This document shows positions 46,318 through 58,650 of a stretch of DNA of 64,000 nucleotides, in pieces. The notes under the pieces are model-generated. The model was not told the DNA's origin, ran no database searches, and saw only the letters and a list, made by a program, of their open reading frames with translations. The translations under genes and the position numbers were made by a program. This DNA is from Panopea generosa (lineage: Eukaryota > Mollusca > Bivalvia > Adapedonta > Hiatellidae). The stretch is from the NCBI GenBank assembly GCA_029582155.1, contig CM055901.1, forward strand, positions 26,555,404-26,619,403, read 5' to 3'. Positions within the stretch are counted from its first letter, which is position 1; each line of letters begins with the position of its first letter.

Positions 46318-49300
46318 ATGAACCTCGATATTTGATCCTGTTGACAGTCTCATACTCTATTAGAAGCTGAAGGTTATAATCTGTCTCACATCCAATATTC
46401 ATTACGCTTGCTGCAATGCTTATTATGTCATGTGTCGCATCTTTGATGGGAACCGTACGTTTAAATTAAAATACCGATGTGGTGAATTATTCTTTATTGC
46501 ATTCCCTGATTACCGGATTACGTTGAGGCGGACTAAAATCCTCATATATTCCATTTTATTCAAATTAGCACACAAGTTAATTATTTAATTATCCGCTTTT
46601 GGGTTTACACGTCGGCTTTTTATAGAAATTCCTGTCAGTTCTTTTTCAAACTGCATATAACAAACACTTTTTGGAAATAATGTTTTGCCAATTAAACGTA
46701 TAAACAATAATCCAGTAGTATGCAACATTATAACATAACCAATGCATTGATGACCATGAATAAGGGTTTTTTGATTTGAATCATGTACTGAATAATAAAA
46801 AACCCTGTCCCACATCTCTCTAGGGGGCTTTAATGATATATAAAAAACACGCCAAAAATACAGTTTTATATCAATCAATTGAGGCATTAATATACATATA
46901 CTCAAATATAATTACATAAATATACAACATTGTGACATAGGAACAGAGACACATTCATTCGTCGAGCGAAGGGCATGGAAGGGCCTGAATTTTTTTTTTT
47001 TAAAAATAAAAAGAAGTTTTTATTAAAAACGGTATCGAAAACTCATATTTCATTGTCGTACTTCTTAAAAGATATCACCTATACAATTAAAGAATGTTGC
47101 ACAGTTAAACAAAAACAACATAATAGGGATTTGGACAGTAGAGAGAATGTTGTCGTTGTTGATGTTGATCTGGTGATTAATATGCAGTAAAAAGCATGCT
47201 GAGCGCGTATATCTTGTTAGACATATCACTTATATAGGAGCCAGAGCAATTGAAAAGTGTTTTATTTGCAATAACACTGTTTTGGCAACTCTTTTGTGTT
47301 GTATTTAGCTATTTAGCTAGCAAAAAGAAAACAATTTAATGGATTTTCCCAGACGATTTTGTCAGTACCAATGATCGATAATACAGTAAAAAAAGATAGT
47401 AGATCACAAGATGGGAGATAATTGTAAATTTATGTGATATTCTTCAGACAAACTAATGAGAATGATAATATTATATAACAATTTATAAATTACATATTTC
47501 TATTTATGAGTTGTCTTTGTTAGCATCTGAAACAGAAAATAAAGTTATAAAATTAGTTCTGTATAACGGATGCGCTTAATCTTTATAACTACTCATATAT
47601 ATGCGTTCGATCATGATTGGTAATAACTGCCCTCAAATTACAGCTTTGTTTCAGACAGACTTATATCAAATGAATCTTGATTTAAGGGACACGTTTGTTA
47701 ATTTCGTATTGAAGTCATATCTAAACCCATAGAAATGATAGAGCAGATACTCGTCTCAAATGGATAAAAAGACAAAACAATATGTCCAACCGGCGATGCA
47801 ACATTTAAACGACACAGACACTCTAACGACATAATTACACGTGGATGGTAAAAAGATCTTAAAACATCTCTTTACGTTAGTGTTTTTAGTTATTCAAGAA
47901 ACATAAAATGGCGGCAGTTTTCTTACTGTTGAATTTATTATACATTTAGATTTTGTGCGAAGAAAACTTAAGGCCTTCATAGATAAGAGTGCTTTGTTTA
48001 GTCAAAATAGTTTTATTTGATTCAACTTGAGAATGTATTGCCAAAAAAAGAGTTATTAAATAATTAATCAAAAGGAAAGTTACATAAAAAGCACTTTACG
48101 TTTTTAAGTTAAACGATATTCCAGTTAATTTCAAAAATATATTACAAAATAATGCCAATAACGTAGCCAAAACGAATCAGGCACAACAAGCATGCCAAGA
48201 ATAAAAACGGATGAATGGATGTGTTACAATCTGCAGAAGCATGTGGCATATGTCACTAGTTTTAGTCTTCTAATATTATATTAGACAACAATATAAGCTG
48301 AGGCGCGTGTATAACCCTTAACTTAAGTAGAATAGAAATGCTTCTGATGACATGAACGTCGGATGAGGAACGTAGCCGTAACAGGTAACAGTACTAACGT
48401 AGAACACAAGCATTTTGTGTGCAACATTTTATTAGATGAGGAAATTTAAAGAAACATACTGTTTTTAAATGTTATTTAAGCATTATTAATTATTAATTAT
48501 ACATATATACATAATGTTAAATAAAAGATAACAGAATATCATTACGTATATTATGAAGGAGTTCAATATAATGTTTTCGTTAACAGATTTGCATCGCCAA
48601 GCGGTACATAGCTACTGATATTTTGAATACTTATTTAGAATCTTGGTTATTTCATTAGTTTATAATGTCTAGAACTAAACAAAACACTTATGCTGTGATA
48701 TCATAGCGCTTTTGCAAAAGTAATTCTGAGTTTGTAATGCATACATTGCTGGCAAGTGGTTCGTTTACATGCAATTATAAGTCTGAGTAGGAAGGATATA
48801 CATTGCTGCCTCATTGCTGAAACGTTATTTTGTTAAAATGCAATTATAAATTTGAATATGAAATACAGATCTTGGGTCCATATAATTGTGAATTAAATGA
48901 AATGCAAATCATCTATTTCTGTCAATATTTTTCGTTTTTGATTAATTCCATTACTATCAAAATCTTACTTTCAGCCAACATAAAATTTAAAAAATATTTA
49001 CTGGTATCAATTAAGTACAATTAATTTAAATTATCATGCACTGTCCCCAGTGTAACTCCTCAAATTCAACCACTGGTACAATGCAATGGTGTAATATTTG
49101 TTTAATTGTAGAAGTAAACTCGGCCATTCGGTCTCGTTATTTTGTTAACTTGCTAAGTAGATCACAGAGTGACAATAATGCAATGCTTTTCACGTTATAG
49201 CGTTATATTCCTGGTACATCTCAACAAGTCAACCAGAAATTGGAGCCATATTATCCCATGGTTAGATGATTTGATAATACCTTTGTTTTTATTTAACACA

Positions 49301-49932
49301 GGCGTGGAACTGTAAATGCTGCAATATGGACAATAAGCGGATCTTCAGCGTCACATTTCCCAAAACAAATGTTTCCAGCATCGACACTGGAAACAATAGA
49401 AGATTGGTAAGTTGTAGTTTTCTTTGTAATTTGGTCAATTATTTCATATAAGGGTATTGCAATATATTCCCTTAAAAAATGTTTTGACACTGGAAAAAAA
49501 TACTTGGTATCTGTGGTCTATACACAAATAAATATCTCGTAGCCGTTCAGCGTTGTCATTGTTATAATTCACGGACACGTGAATATTTGTTTGCCTTATC
49601 AAATGTCTTTCGTATGAAACTGGAGCTTTCTGTGCTTACAAATTGTGGTATTTACTGTCTTAAACGTTTTTTACAGTCATTTAGAATTGACCCTTAGATA
49701 ATCTATATTTTATTAGTACACCATTTTCTAATTGAGTAAATTTGGAAAGGTCAATATAACATAATATGTTTGTTACGTTTTTTCCTTTAAATGTCGCAGT
49801 TCAATCTTTATTTATAGTTAAATATTATCAAGTTGACGCACCATTATTACTGCTTATGATAACGTAAATGGCAATCTTTATTTCAGACAAGATTTTCTTT
49901 ATATTTTATCTTTAACTATCTCACAAATATTA
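46318..49932. other. Long background stretch, nothing recognised
   Basis: 3.6 kb without arrays, SINE boxes or coding blocks that I could identify. Open frames (46905-46585 on the minus strand, 106 codons; 46975-47190 on the plus strand, 71 codons) have no motif. Confidence 0.4.
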
Positions 49933-50120
49933 AGCGGGGCGGTGGTCTAATGGATAGAGTGTTGGCCACTCACGCCAGAGGTTGCAGGTATGATTCCCAG
50001 CTCGATCCGATGCCTCTCATAAAACAACACTCAGTACTGGTTTTACCAAGGAAGCGGACTCGAGAGCGGTTCATATAAGTTCTGAGCTTTCATCGCAATC
50101 GAGGTAAAAGAAATTAGTAT
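49933..50120 (+). mobile_element. tRNA-derived SINE, family 2, best copy
   Basis: The A-box region is GCGGTGGTCTAATGGATAG; the B-box region GGTTGCAGGTATGATTCCC keeps the TGATTCC core. The body reads ATGCCTCTCATAAAACAACA, CTCAGTACTGGTTTTACC, AAGGAAGCGGACTCGAGAGC, GTTCTGAGCTTTCATCGCAA and TCGAGGTAAAAGAAAT. The middle segment AGTACTGGTTTTACC-AGGAAG followed by a CAATCGAGGTAA end is shared with family 1, although the heads differ. Further copies at 20691 and 61508. Confidence 0.85.
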
Positions 50121-51217
50121 AAGCTAAATGTTAAGTATATTTGTTAAATATTTGATCCTGAAAACAAAAGCATAACGCTGGCAAATGAAAACATTGAACA
50201 TTGATTTAATGTCCGTGAACAGACTGAGAATAAACTAGTAAATACACCTCATCGTGCTGTGGTATATATTACTATTTTTATTACTATTTTGCTGTTGTTC
50301 AAAAAACTTGTTTATAGGTATATCATTTTTCATTGATTAAGTGTTTAAAATTAAAACGAGTAAATTGCGTAATGCTTAGATAATTCAAAGTTACCGTGCT
50401 GGTTGTATATATCATGCCCAGTACTTAAAACAGTGAAATTAATTTCTGAACATCATAAAAACACATTTAATGAAATCTACAAGATTAAGCTGGAACATTC
50501 AGCAGACGATTATTGCTCATAAGTTTTGGCATGCAAACATTTGAAATGTTGCTGTGCAGGACGTTTTTAGACATCCTCGCGCGTGTCAATTGGCCTGACG
50601 CGGTGTGTCGATCAAACAAGTCGATAATCTGATAATCAGCGGCCGATATTGGTTGCTACGTCGCCATTTTCCTAAGACATACAAAAACGATGTCTAGTCA
50701 ACAATACAATGTATTTATGTATTTACTTGGACAAAAAATGTTTAGAATTAAACACTCATGCGTCGACAATCATTTATTGCCATCTCTGTATAGTATTCTG
50801 AACTGTGTATTTTAGTATATATATATCTATCATCTTGAGAATGTCAGTGTATGTGTTTATTTGCAATATCGATATTGCTAAACACTTTTCTTATGGTGAT
50901 GTTCTTCTTAAAGTATATCAACAGTTGATGCAAACATAGACGTTTCAGTACTTATTTGAAGTAGTATTTGTTTGACTGGTGTACGTTTCAAATATACTTC
51001 ATTGTACTCAATAGTATATTCTATTATATTTACAAATTTGTTCAAAATGCTTGTTTATGTGCATATCATTTTCTTGATCATCGCAAGAGGGTGTTGCAGT
51101 AGATAGATAGAAAGAGTTTCAAATTAAAACGAGGCTATAACATAATAATCAGAGAGTTCAGATTAACAACGTTGATTGGTTGAAATATATATTCGGAAAC
51201 GCTGACATATTCTCCTT
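50121..51217. other. Background sequence with one GC-richer patch
   Basis: The patch 50556-50690 (CCTCGCGCGTGTC, CTGACGCGGTGTGTCG, CGGCCGATATTGG, GTCGCCATTTTC) is unlike its surroundings and could be a promoter remnant or transposon end, but no exon or partner end is visible. Confidence 0.35.
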
Positions 51218-51575
51218 AAACAACATATACATGTATAGTTGTTACTAGTGTCCACACAGTACCATTTTTTTAATGTGACGCTTGGGGAAACAACATATAC
51301 ATGTATAGTTGTTACTAGCGTCTACACAGTACCATTGTTTAATGTGACGATAGGGGAAACAACATATATATGTATAGTTGTTACTAGTGTCTACACAGTA
51401 CTATTGCTTAGCGTGATGATGAAGGAAACAACATATACATGTATAGTTGTTACTAGTGTCTACACAGTACCATTGTTTAACGTGACGATGAGGGAAACAA
51501 CGTATACATGTATAGTTGTTACTAGTGTCTACACAGTATCAATGTTTAATGTGACGATGAGGGAAAGAGCGGGGT
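51218..51575 (+). repeat. 69-70 bp minisatellite, 5 units
   Basis: ACAACATATACATGTATAGT, TGTTACTAGTGTCTACACAG and TACCATTGTTTAATGTGACG repeat with starts near 51218, 51288, 51357, 51427 and 51497. Because most units are a multiple of 3 long, a 117-codon open frame (51239-51592) with a 23-residue periodicity (TYTCIVVTSVYTV) results. I read it as a repeat artefact: it has no family resemblance and no flanking gene structure. Confidence 0.9.
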
Positions 51576-52307
51576 TGATGCATTCGAAATGAATGTTTAA
51601 ACTCTCCATCGGTCGTTCTGTCATTTTCCGTTCGATGATGGTTGCCCCTAGTGTCATTGTGTTTCGCACATTTATATTGTCCTTATCCTATCTACAGTCT
51701 TACATTGTTTGTGTATGTGTCGTTATAGTGACTTTTTTCTTAAAATATTACGTTTTGCGTTAAACATGATTGTTTGCTATGTTTGCAATATATTTAAAAT
51801 TTAATAATTAAATTTTGATACCGACGTGTCCAGGTTAACCGATCCGTACTGTCTGATTTCTGCAATATTAATGTGAATGTTATTTATCAAGAGTTTATTA
51901 ATCCTATATGTAACAAATAGAATTGTGCTAGTGTGATTGTTGAATCGTTTGAAAGGTATTTATCATGCGTTTATTTACACAGTACGTTCTTTTGTTTTAA
52001 AGAAACTATGGTGAAGGCGTTGAAACTACTTATTTTCGATAATTCAAATGAGATAAAAAAACAACGTTTATTTACTGGCAAATATTAGCAGACACATTTG
52101 GCACACATTAGTATGCATATATATGATATCAAAGTATTGGTTTTGCTCCATGGTACATCTTTGAGCGTTATCACTTATAAACTTATAAAAACAGACCATT
52201 TCATATTATTGACATACTGTAGAACATCTTAGAGTTTGTTATTGTAGCAGTTTAAGGACGTCCACTATCTATTGGCAGATATGAACGTGTCTGACATGTA
52301 GGGTGTT
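51576..52307. other. Background sequence between two arrays
   Basis: No gene or further repeat recognised. Confidence 0.4.
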
Positions 52308-52720
52308 ATATTGACGGCTAATATATGTTGATAGAAAAAATAATCTACAATGAATGTAGAATGGTTATATTGACGGCTAATATATGTTGATACAAAAAAT
52401 AATCTACAATGAATGTAGAATGGTTATTTTGACGGCTTATACATGATAGATATGAATCTACAATTAATGTAAAATGGTTATATTGACGGCTAATACCTGT
52501 TGATAGAAAATAATCTACAATGAATGTAGAATGGTTATATTGACGGCTCATACCTGTTGATAGAAAATAATCTACAATGAATGTAGAATGGTTATATTGA
52601 TAGCTAATACCTGTTGATAGAAAATAATCTACAGTGAATGTAAAAAGGTTATATTGACGGCTTATACCTGTTGATAGAAAATAATCTACAATGATATAGA
52701 ATGAATGTTATATTGATATC
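52308..52720. repeat. Sat1: 57-61 bp tandem repeat, 7 units
   Basis: The unit is TATATTGACGGCTAATACCT, GTTGATAGAAAATAATCTAC, AATGAATGTAGAATGGT. Each unit contains a small inverted repeat CTACA-ATGAA-TGTAG. Units are 61 bp at the left and 57-59 bp later because of an A-run change. The last unit is degraded. Confidence 0.9.
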
Positions 52721-52961
52721 TGCATGCAGGAAGGAACTGACATGGATTTGAAGGTGGGGCTATCTTAGTGGCTGATGACATAAAATTGTTGCCTGCGAGC
52801 ATAAGTTTATCTGGAGTTTAGGTGTGTAACTTATAAAAAACTTGGCAGTTACTCAGACAAACATAAATCTATTGGAAATATAATGGAGTATTAAGATATA
52901 CGCTGTTGATTGATTAAAAAATGATTATTTATAAATGCTTGTATTTTCGGATACGCGTCTG

Positions 52962-54335
52962 TGCAAATAAATCTACAAGTAAAGTATGTGGCGGTACTAT
53001 GACTAAGTTCGAATATGACAAATAGTTATCTGAAGGAACAAAACTACAAACAAAATATGGTGGTACTATAAGTACGTTTGCTTAAGGCAAATAGTTATCT
53101 TCTGGAATAAAACTACAGAGAAACTATGGTTGGTACCATGATTAAGTTGATTATGGCAAATAGTTATTTGCAGGAATAAAACTACAGAGAAACTATGGTG
53201 GTAACATGATTAAGTTTGATTATGGCTAATACTTATCTGCAGGAATAAAACTACAGAGAAACTATGGTGGTACCATGATTAAGTTGATTATGGCAAATAG
53301 TTATCTTCTGGAATAAAACTACAGAGAAACTATGGTGGTACCATGATTAAGTTGATTATGGCAAATAGTTATTTGCAGGAATAAAACTACAGAGAAACTA
53401 TGGTGGTAACATGATTAAGTTTGATTATGGCTAATACTTATCTGCAGGAATAAAACTACAGAGAAACTATGGTGGTAACATGATTAAGTTTGATTATGGC
53501 AAATAGTTATCTTCTGGAATAAAACTACAGAGAAACTATGGTGGTACCATGATTAAGTTGATTATGGCAAATAGTTATTTGCAGGAATAAAACTACAGAG
53601 AAACTATGGTGGTAACATGATTAAGTTTGATTATGGCTAATACTTATCTGCAGGAATAAAACTACAGAGAAACTATGGTGGTACCATGATTAAGTTGATT
53701 ATGGCAAATAGTTATCTTCTGGAATAAAACTACAGAGAAACTATGGTGGTACCATGATTAAGTTGATTATGGCAAATAGTTATTTGCAGGAATAAAACTA
53801 CAGAGAAACTATGGTGGTAACATGATTAAGTTTGATTATGGCTAATACTTATCTGCAGGAATAAAACTACAGAGAAACTATGGTGGTAACATGATTAAGT
53901 TTGATTATGGCAAATACTTATTTGCAGGAATAAAACTACAGAGAAACTATGGTGGTACAATTAGTACGTTTGTCATTGGCAAATATGATTACGTTTGATT
54001 ATAGTGGATAATTATCTGCATGAATTAAACTACAGAGAAACTATGGTGGTAACATGGTTAAGTTTGATTATGACAAATACTTATCTGCAGGAATAAACTT
54101 ACAGAGAAATATGGTTGTACAATAAGTTCGTTTTCTAATGGCAAATATGATTACATTTGATTATAGTGGATAATTATCTGCATGAATAAAACTACATAGA
54201 AACGATGGCGGTACTTTGATTAAATTTGATTATGTAAAATTTCTATCTTCAGGAATAAAACTACAGAGAAACTATTATAACTTAATTTGATTATGATAAA
54301 AGACTATCTTCAAGAATGAGTATACAGGGAAGTTA
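52962..54335. repeat. Sat2: 68-69 bp satellite, about 20 units, 205 bp higher-order period
   Basis: Consensus GCAGGAATAAAACTACAGAG, AAACTATGGTGGTACCATGA, TTAAGTTGATTATGGCAAAT, AGTTATCT. Three unit types alternate: ...TTATCTTCTGG, ...TTATTTGCAGG and GCTAATACTTATCTGCAGG. The last type recurs at 53228, 53432, 53638 and 53843, giving spacings of 204, 206 and 205. Central units are almost identical; both flanks are diverged, as expected when unequal exchange homogenises the middle of an array. Confidence 0.95.
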
Positions 54336-54550
54336 GAAAGGTGATACTGTGTTGTTGGCAATGGTGTTGACAATGTTTGGCAATATTGTCCATGCATATG
54401 GTTATCCACCTGAGGCACTATAATGTATTCCGGTTACAAATACCTAGGGAGTGAATGAATATTTGATATTTATCTGTGACATATTTATCTAATGACATGA
54501 CAGTAACCGCTGACTACTATATTTCTAGAATGTAGGCGAGTGTTATTACA

Positions 54551-55025
54551 TATAGGCATAGTGCCACCATTGCAAAAAGGAAGTGCTTCCGTGGGGTAGT
54601 CCCATAATGGCGGTTGTAAATAATCCTCAATTCTTCTTCTTTAAAAATGCATTTTCCTTTTTTAATGCTCATTTTTTTATTTGAATGGCATTATTGATGT
54701 AGTTTGAACATTTTGATAGCATTGTCATGTTTGAATTGTGAATTTAGAAAAAAAAATAATGCTTGGAAATTGGGGTATGAATTCATGATTTCGGAAGTCT
54801 AGTTTCACTTTGTCACCAGTGTACACACTGAGCAGAAAAAAAATCTCTTATATGACACATGACCCCTACTTTTCTCATCATATTTTGATAGTGCAGAGGT
54901 TGACAAACAGTAAAATGTAGGTTTCACTTCTTTCATTTGGGACCCTCTATGAATGACAAGCCTTCAAACTTTAATTATTTACTATAGAATAAAGAACAAA
55001 AATCAATGGTGGGGTTACACCTATA
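54551..55025 (+). repeat. 475 bp repeat, left copy of a direct pair
   Basis: Runs from TATAGGCATAGTGCCACC to GGTGGGGTTACACCTATA. These ends are imperfect inverted repeats (TATAGG...CCTATA, about 13 of 18 positions). It is nearly identical to 55570-56045. No open frame of note. A diverged relative of its last 130 bp lies at 19436. Confidence 0.9.
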
Positions 55026-55569
55026 AGAGAGACTTGAGTGAAATGAGGGTGATTTTCCAAAATGTTAATTGTAGGTAAAATAACCTCTTTTTTACACTCT
55101 CATAGTATTAAATGACAAATTGGAGACATTTGCTTCATAAAAAACACATTTTGGCAAGTGTATGCCTCAAAAAAAGCATATATGTGCATATTTACATTGA
55201 AATTTCATGAAAAATCACAAAATTTTGAAGATTTTTTATTTTGGATGATTTAAATGTGCAATTTTTAGAATGTACATTGTATTGAATAATGTATTTTGGT
55301 AAGATAATGTCTTCAGTGTATCATGAGACTGTTTTGGTGTAAAAAAATTAATGGAATTAGGTAAAAAAAAAATTTTTTGGTAAAATTAGTCAAACACATC
55401 AAAATTGCATGTCGGTCAACATCTCGCGCCTGTATATAATGATCATGTAAAAAGTGGTATTTTGACAAAAGTTTCAGTATTTAATGCTTGCAACTTGGCA
55501 GTATTACTTCAAATTGGTAGTACTTAGCAAAAATGAGGTAATTATGAAATTAAAAAAAAAGAGTTTCCT
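55026..55569. other. 544 bp spacer between the twin 475 bp repeats
   Basis: Non-coding, rich in A and T runs, with a purine-rich stretch (GAAATTAAAAAAAAAGAG) just before the right copy. The placement recalls the polypurine tract of an LTR element, but no primer-binding site or gag/pol is present. Confidence 0.5.
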
Positions 55570-56045
55570 TATAGGCATAGTGCCACCATTGCAAAAAGGA
55601 AGTGCTTCCGTGGGGTAGTCCCATAATGGCGGTTGTAAATAATCCTCAATTCTTCTTCTTTAAAAATGCATTTTCCTTTTTTTTAATGCTCATTTTTTTA
55701 TTTGAATGGCATTATTGATGTAGTTTGAACATTTTGATAGCATTGTCATGTTTGAATTGTGAATTTAGAAAAAAAAATGATGCTTGGAAATTGGGGTATG
55801 AATTCATGATTTCGGAAGTCTACTTTCACTTTGTCACCAGTGTACACACTGAGCAGAAAAAAATATCTTATATGACACATGACCCCTACTTTTCTCATCA
55901 TATTTTGATAGTGCAGAGGTTGACAAACAGTAAAATGTAGGTTTCACTTCTTTCATTTGGGACCCTCTATGAATGACAAGCCTTCAAACTTTAATTATTT
56001 ACTATAGAATAAAGAACAAAAATCAATGGTGGGGTTACACCTATA
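55570..56045 (+). repeat. 475 bp repeat, right copy of a direct pair
   Basis: Matches 54551-55025 with only about five differences, most of them in T or A runs (for example TTTTTTTT against TTTTTT) plus CTAG/CTAC and AATAATG/AATGATG. Flanking bases differ between copies, so the TATAGG and CCTATA boundaries are sharp. Confidence 0.9.
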
Positions 56046-57759
56046 CTAGATATTGATTCCCTTAAATCGCCATTTTAGTTGAACCCTTAGATAACCAAAC
56101 TGTTTTGAAAAATAATTTTATTTAAAACGTTTTTGGAACACCTGATTTTCATTTTGTTTGAAAACACTATTTCTAACGTAAATTAACACAATCTTGTAAA
56201 ACAAGCATTTATTGTAATATATGTATTGCCATCGTCACAGGACCCTAGGATTCGTTCATTGATAAAATATTTGTAAAGATGGTTTTAGATTGGGTTTGTG
56301 AGAAATTATTATTAAAGCATTGTTTTCATATTATTTTATCGTGAAGTTTGTCTCTAGACATAAACATGTAGTCGTAAGTCAGTGACTTTACTGACAACGC
56401 CGGATAATATCATGCCGGTGTCTGACTCTTAGGGTCTGACATGCATCTATGCAACGGCATTTCCTTGCTATTGCTATGGATACACAATGTCACTTATACT
56501 TTGTATCGTAAATGCTCACCTTATATGATATTACGCTTTCCTCCTTTTTATGTCGAAATTTCTTGTTTTATTAATAGCTTCAAACTCGTGTTTTATAATT
56601 CTTGTTGATGATATCTTGACTGTCGATCTTTACTTCATACACGAGTTTTTCTTTATCTGTTAATTGCTTCACACTTATTGTTTAAGAATATTTGTTAATT
56701 AAGAGGAATTGCAGCTGCCAGGAGTATAACAGTGCAAATGCAGACATTAAAGACTGGCTATGTGACTAATAAACTAAATGTTGCAATGTTGATATTGATC
56801 GCAATGAAGACATTGTTATTGCTACTGTACTCTTAAAATTGAGTAACTGACAGATGGAAAATTATGGAAGTTCAACATGGAATTTAAAAAAGAACAAATT
56901 GATGAAATAGAAGTGTAGCATAGAAGTTTAGACGTTGTAATTGTTATCAACAACAATTTAAAACAATCTGTATGTGTCATTTCATTTATTTTATGATTTG
57001 TATAATTATTACTTTTTGTTTGTGTTGCCGTCCGTACTTGAACATAATCGGTGCGGTAAAGGTTAAACCAGATCTAACTGCTGTTTGTATGACATATAAA
57101 TGAACAAATATAAATCTGGATGAGTACAAATAATGAAATAAATAGAAATTGCCAAAAAACAGGTTATTTGAATAAATCATTAGGATAAAACTAATGTATT
57201 GTAAATAATATGTAATACAATCTGAATAATTATGAAATGTATCATAGTTTGTATAACAAATAACAAATCAAGTTTTAGAATTATTTATATCTTTTATTCA
57301 TATTTGATTATTTATGTCAATAAAAAAGTTTTCTGTTCGCCCTTGATGAATCGTATTACCTTGGTCACTTTATAACAATAGTACCATCGTACTTGTTTCT
57401 ACAATATAGTTCTCCAGGACGACATCAATTAAGCCTATCACAAGCACGCAGTCGTGATATCACTGATACATTGTAAAACAAATGTCTATTTTCATTCTTT
57501 TTCTCACTAATAGCACTGCTATTAGCATAGAACACTGTCAATTAGATCAAATCAGCAAACCATATTGTCTTCATTTTAAATTATCTCATATTAAAAGGCC
57601 TGGTGGCAAACTTCGTAATGATTAAATGCTTGATCAGAGAAGGCGACAATGTTGATTTGTAATTATGATTTCCCAGTGGCTTTATATTATTAAACTGAAT
57701 ACAGAATAAACCGGTTGTTGCGTGTTTATATAACTTTTGTGAAAATTAGGTAAACGGTA
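56046..57759. other. Background sequence, nothing recognised
   Basis: No array, SINE or coding block. A 64-codon minus-strand open frame (57180-56986) has no motif. Confidence 0.4.
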
Positions 57760-58650
57760 AATTTCTGTTGTAAGAAATGATCTACCTGAAATGTGTGGTA
57801 CTACTGACGATCAACACCTGGGGTCGTATTCACCAACCATTCTTGATAATATTCTTAGACTTGAGCTTGAAAATCCAAATTTCAACCTTAGATATCTAGT
57901 TTCCCATGACAGATAGACAGATAGAGTTAATTTGACTATTCATTAGGTGTCTCTACATGCTTGCAAATTTTGGTCTTAAGCAATTGTCTCTTAGTGTGTT
58001 TTTCAAAATTAGTTTATGAATTCAAGTCTTAGAATATTCTTAAGAATCTTTGGTGAATACCACTCCTGGTGACAAAATGATATGAAGGGTTGAGATATCA
58101 TCCGGCTAATACTTGATGGTAGAAAAAAGAATCTTACAAATTGTAAGCTTGTTATATTAACGATCAATACCTGATGAAAGAAATGAATTTACCCGATATA
58201 CAGTGTGGTTATACTGACTGCCATAAGCAGTTGACAGGAGTCTAGGAGTCTACATTCTATCTTAGGTGATGTTATTGTAAATGCTTAATGGCGGCCAATG
58301 TCTTCACATGGAAATCAATTTAAGAAGACTGTATGCGTTTGTTATTGTAAAGGTTTGATGTTAGCCAATATTTATCGGCGGAAATCCAATTATAGTAACT
58401 AATTGTTTGCTCGAATAAATCAACTTTGAATCTAGTGTATTGAATTGTCAAAACTTGATAGTTGTCCAGGACCTTTACATGGGTACTATGATACAGGTTG
58501 ATAATGGCGAATATATTGTTAGTAACTTTTAATATACTGGGAATGTAACATGTTATGTTAAAGATTGATGATGGTTAATAGTTTTCCACAGAAATGGTCT
58601 ACTGAAAAGTTTTCATGTTGATGTGATATTGGCATATCATCAAAGACGAG
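57760..58650. repeat. Eroded relics of the Sat1/Sat2 repeat family
   Basis: Phrases such as GATGAAAGAAATGAATTTAC, GTGTGGTTATACTGACTGCC, GTATGCGTTTGTTATTGTAA and GGTTGATAATGGCGAATAT follow the Sat1/Sat2 unit order at roughly 60-75 bp spacing with heavy divergence. A MITE (57827-58069) is nested near the left end. Confidence 0.45.
57827..58069. mobile_element. MITE with about 50 bp terminal inverted repeats
   Basis: The left end CCTGGGGTCGTATTCACCAA and the right end (minus strand) CCAGGAGTGGTATTCACCAA continue inward as ATTCTT-A-AATATTCT-AGACTTGA on both sides. The element is 243 bp with a non-coding centre. The structure is that of a short MITE. A target duplication could not be fixed because the outermost bases (CACCTGG and CCTGGTG) are themselves palindromic. 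Confidence 0.8.

Noticed and set aside
51239-51592. 117-codon open frame with a 23-residue repeat
   Set aside because: It coincides exactly with a 69-70 bp minisatellite; most units are a multiple of three long, which keeps one frame open by default.
54551-56045. LTR retrotransposon with gag/pol
   Set aside because: The twin repeats look LTR-like, but the 544 bp interior encodes nothing, no primer-binding site is seen and the ends are not TG...CA.
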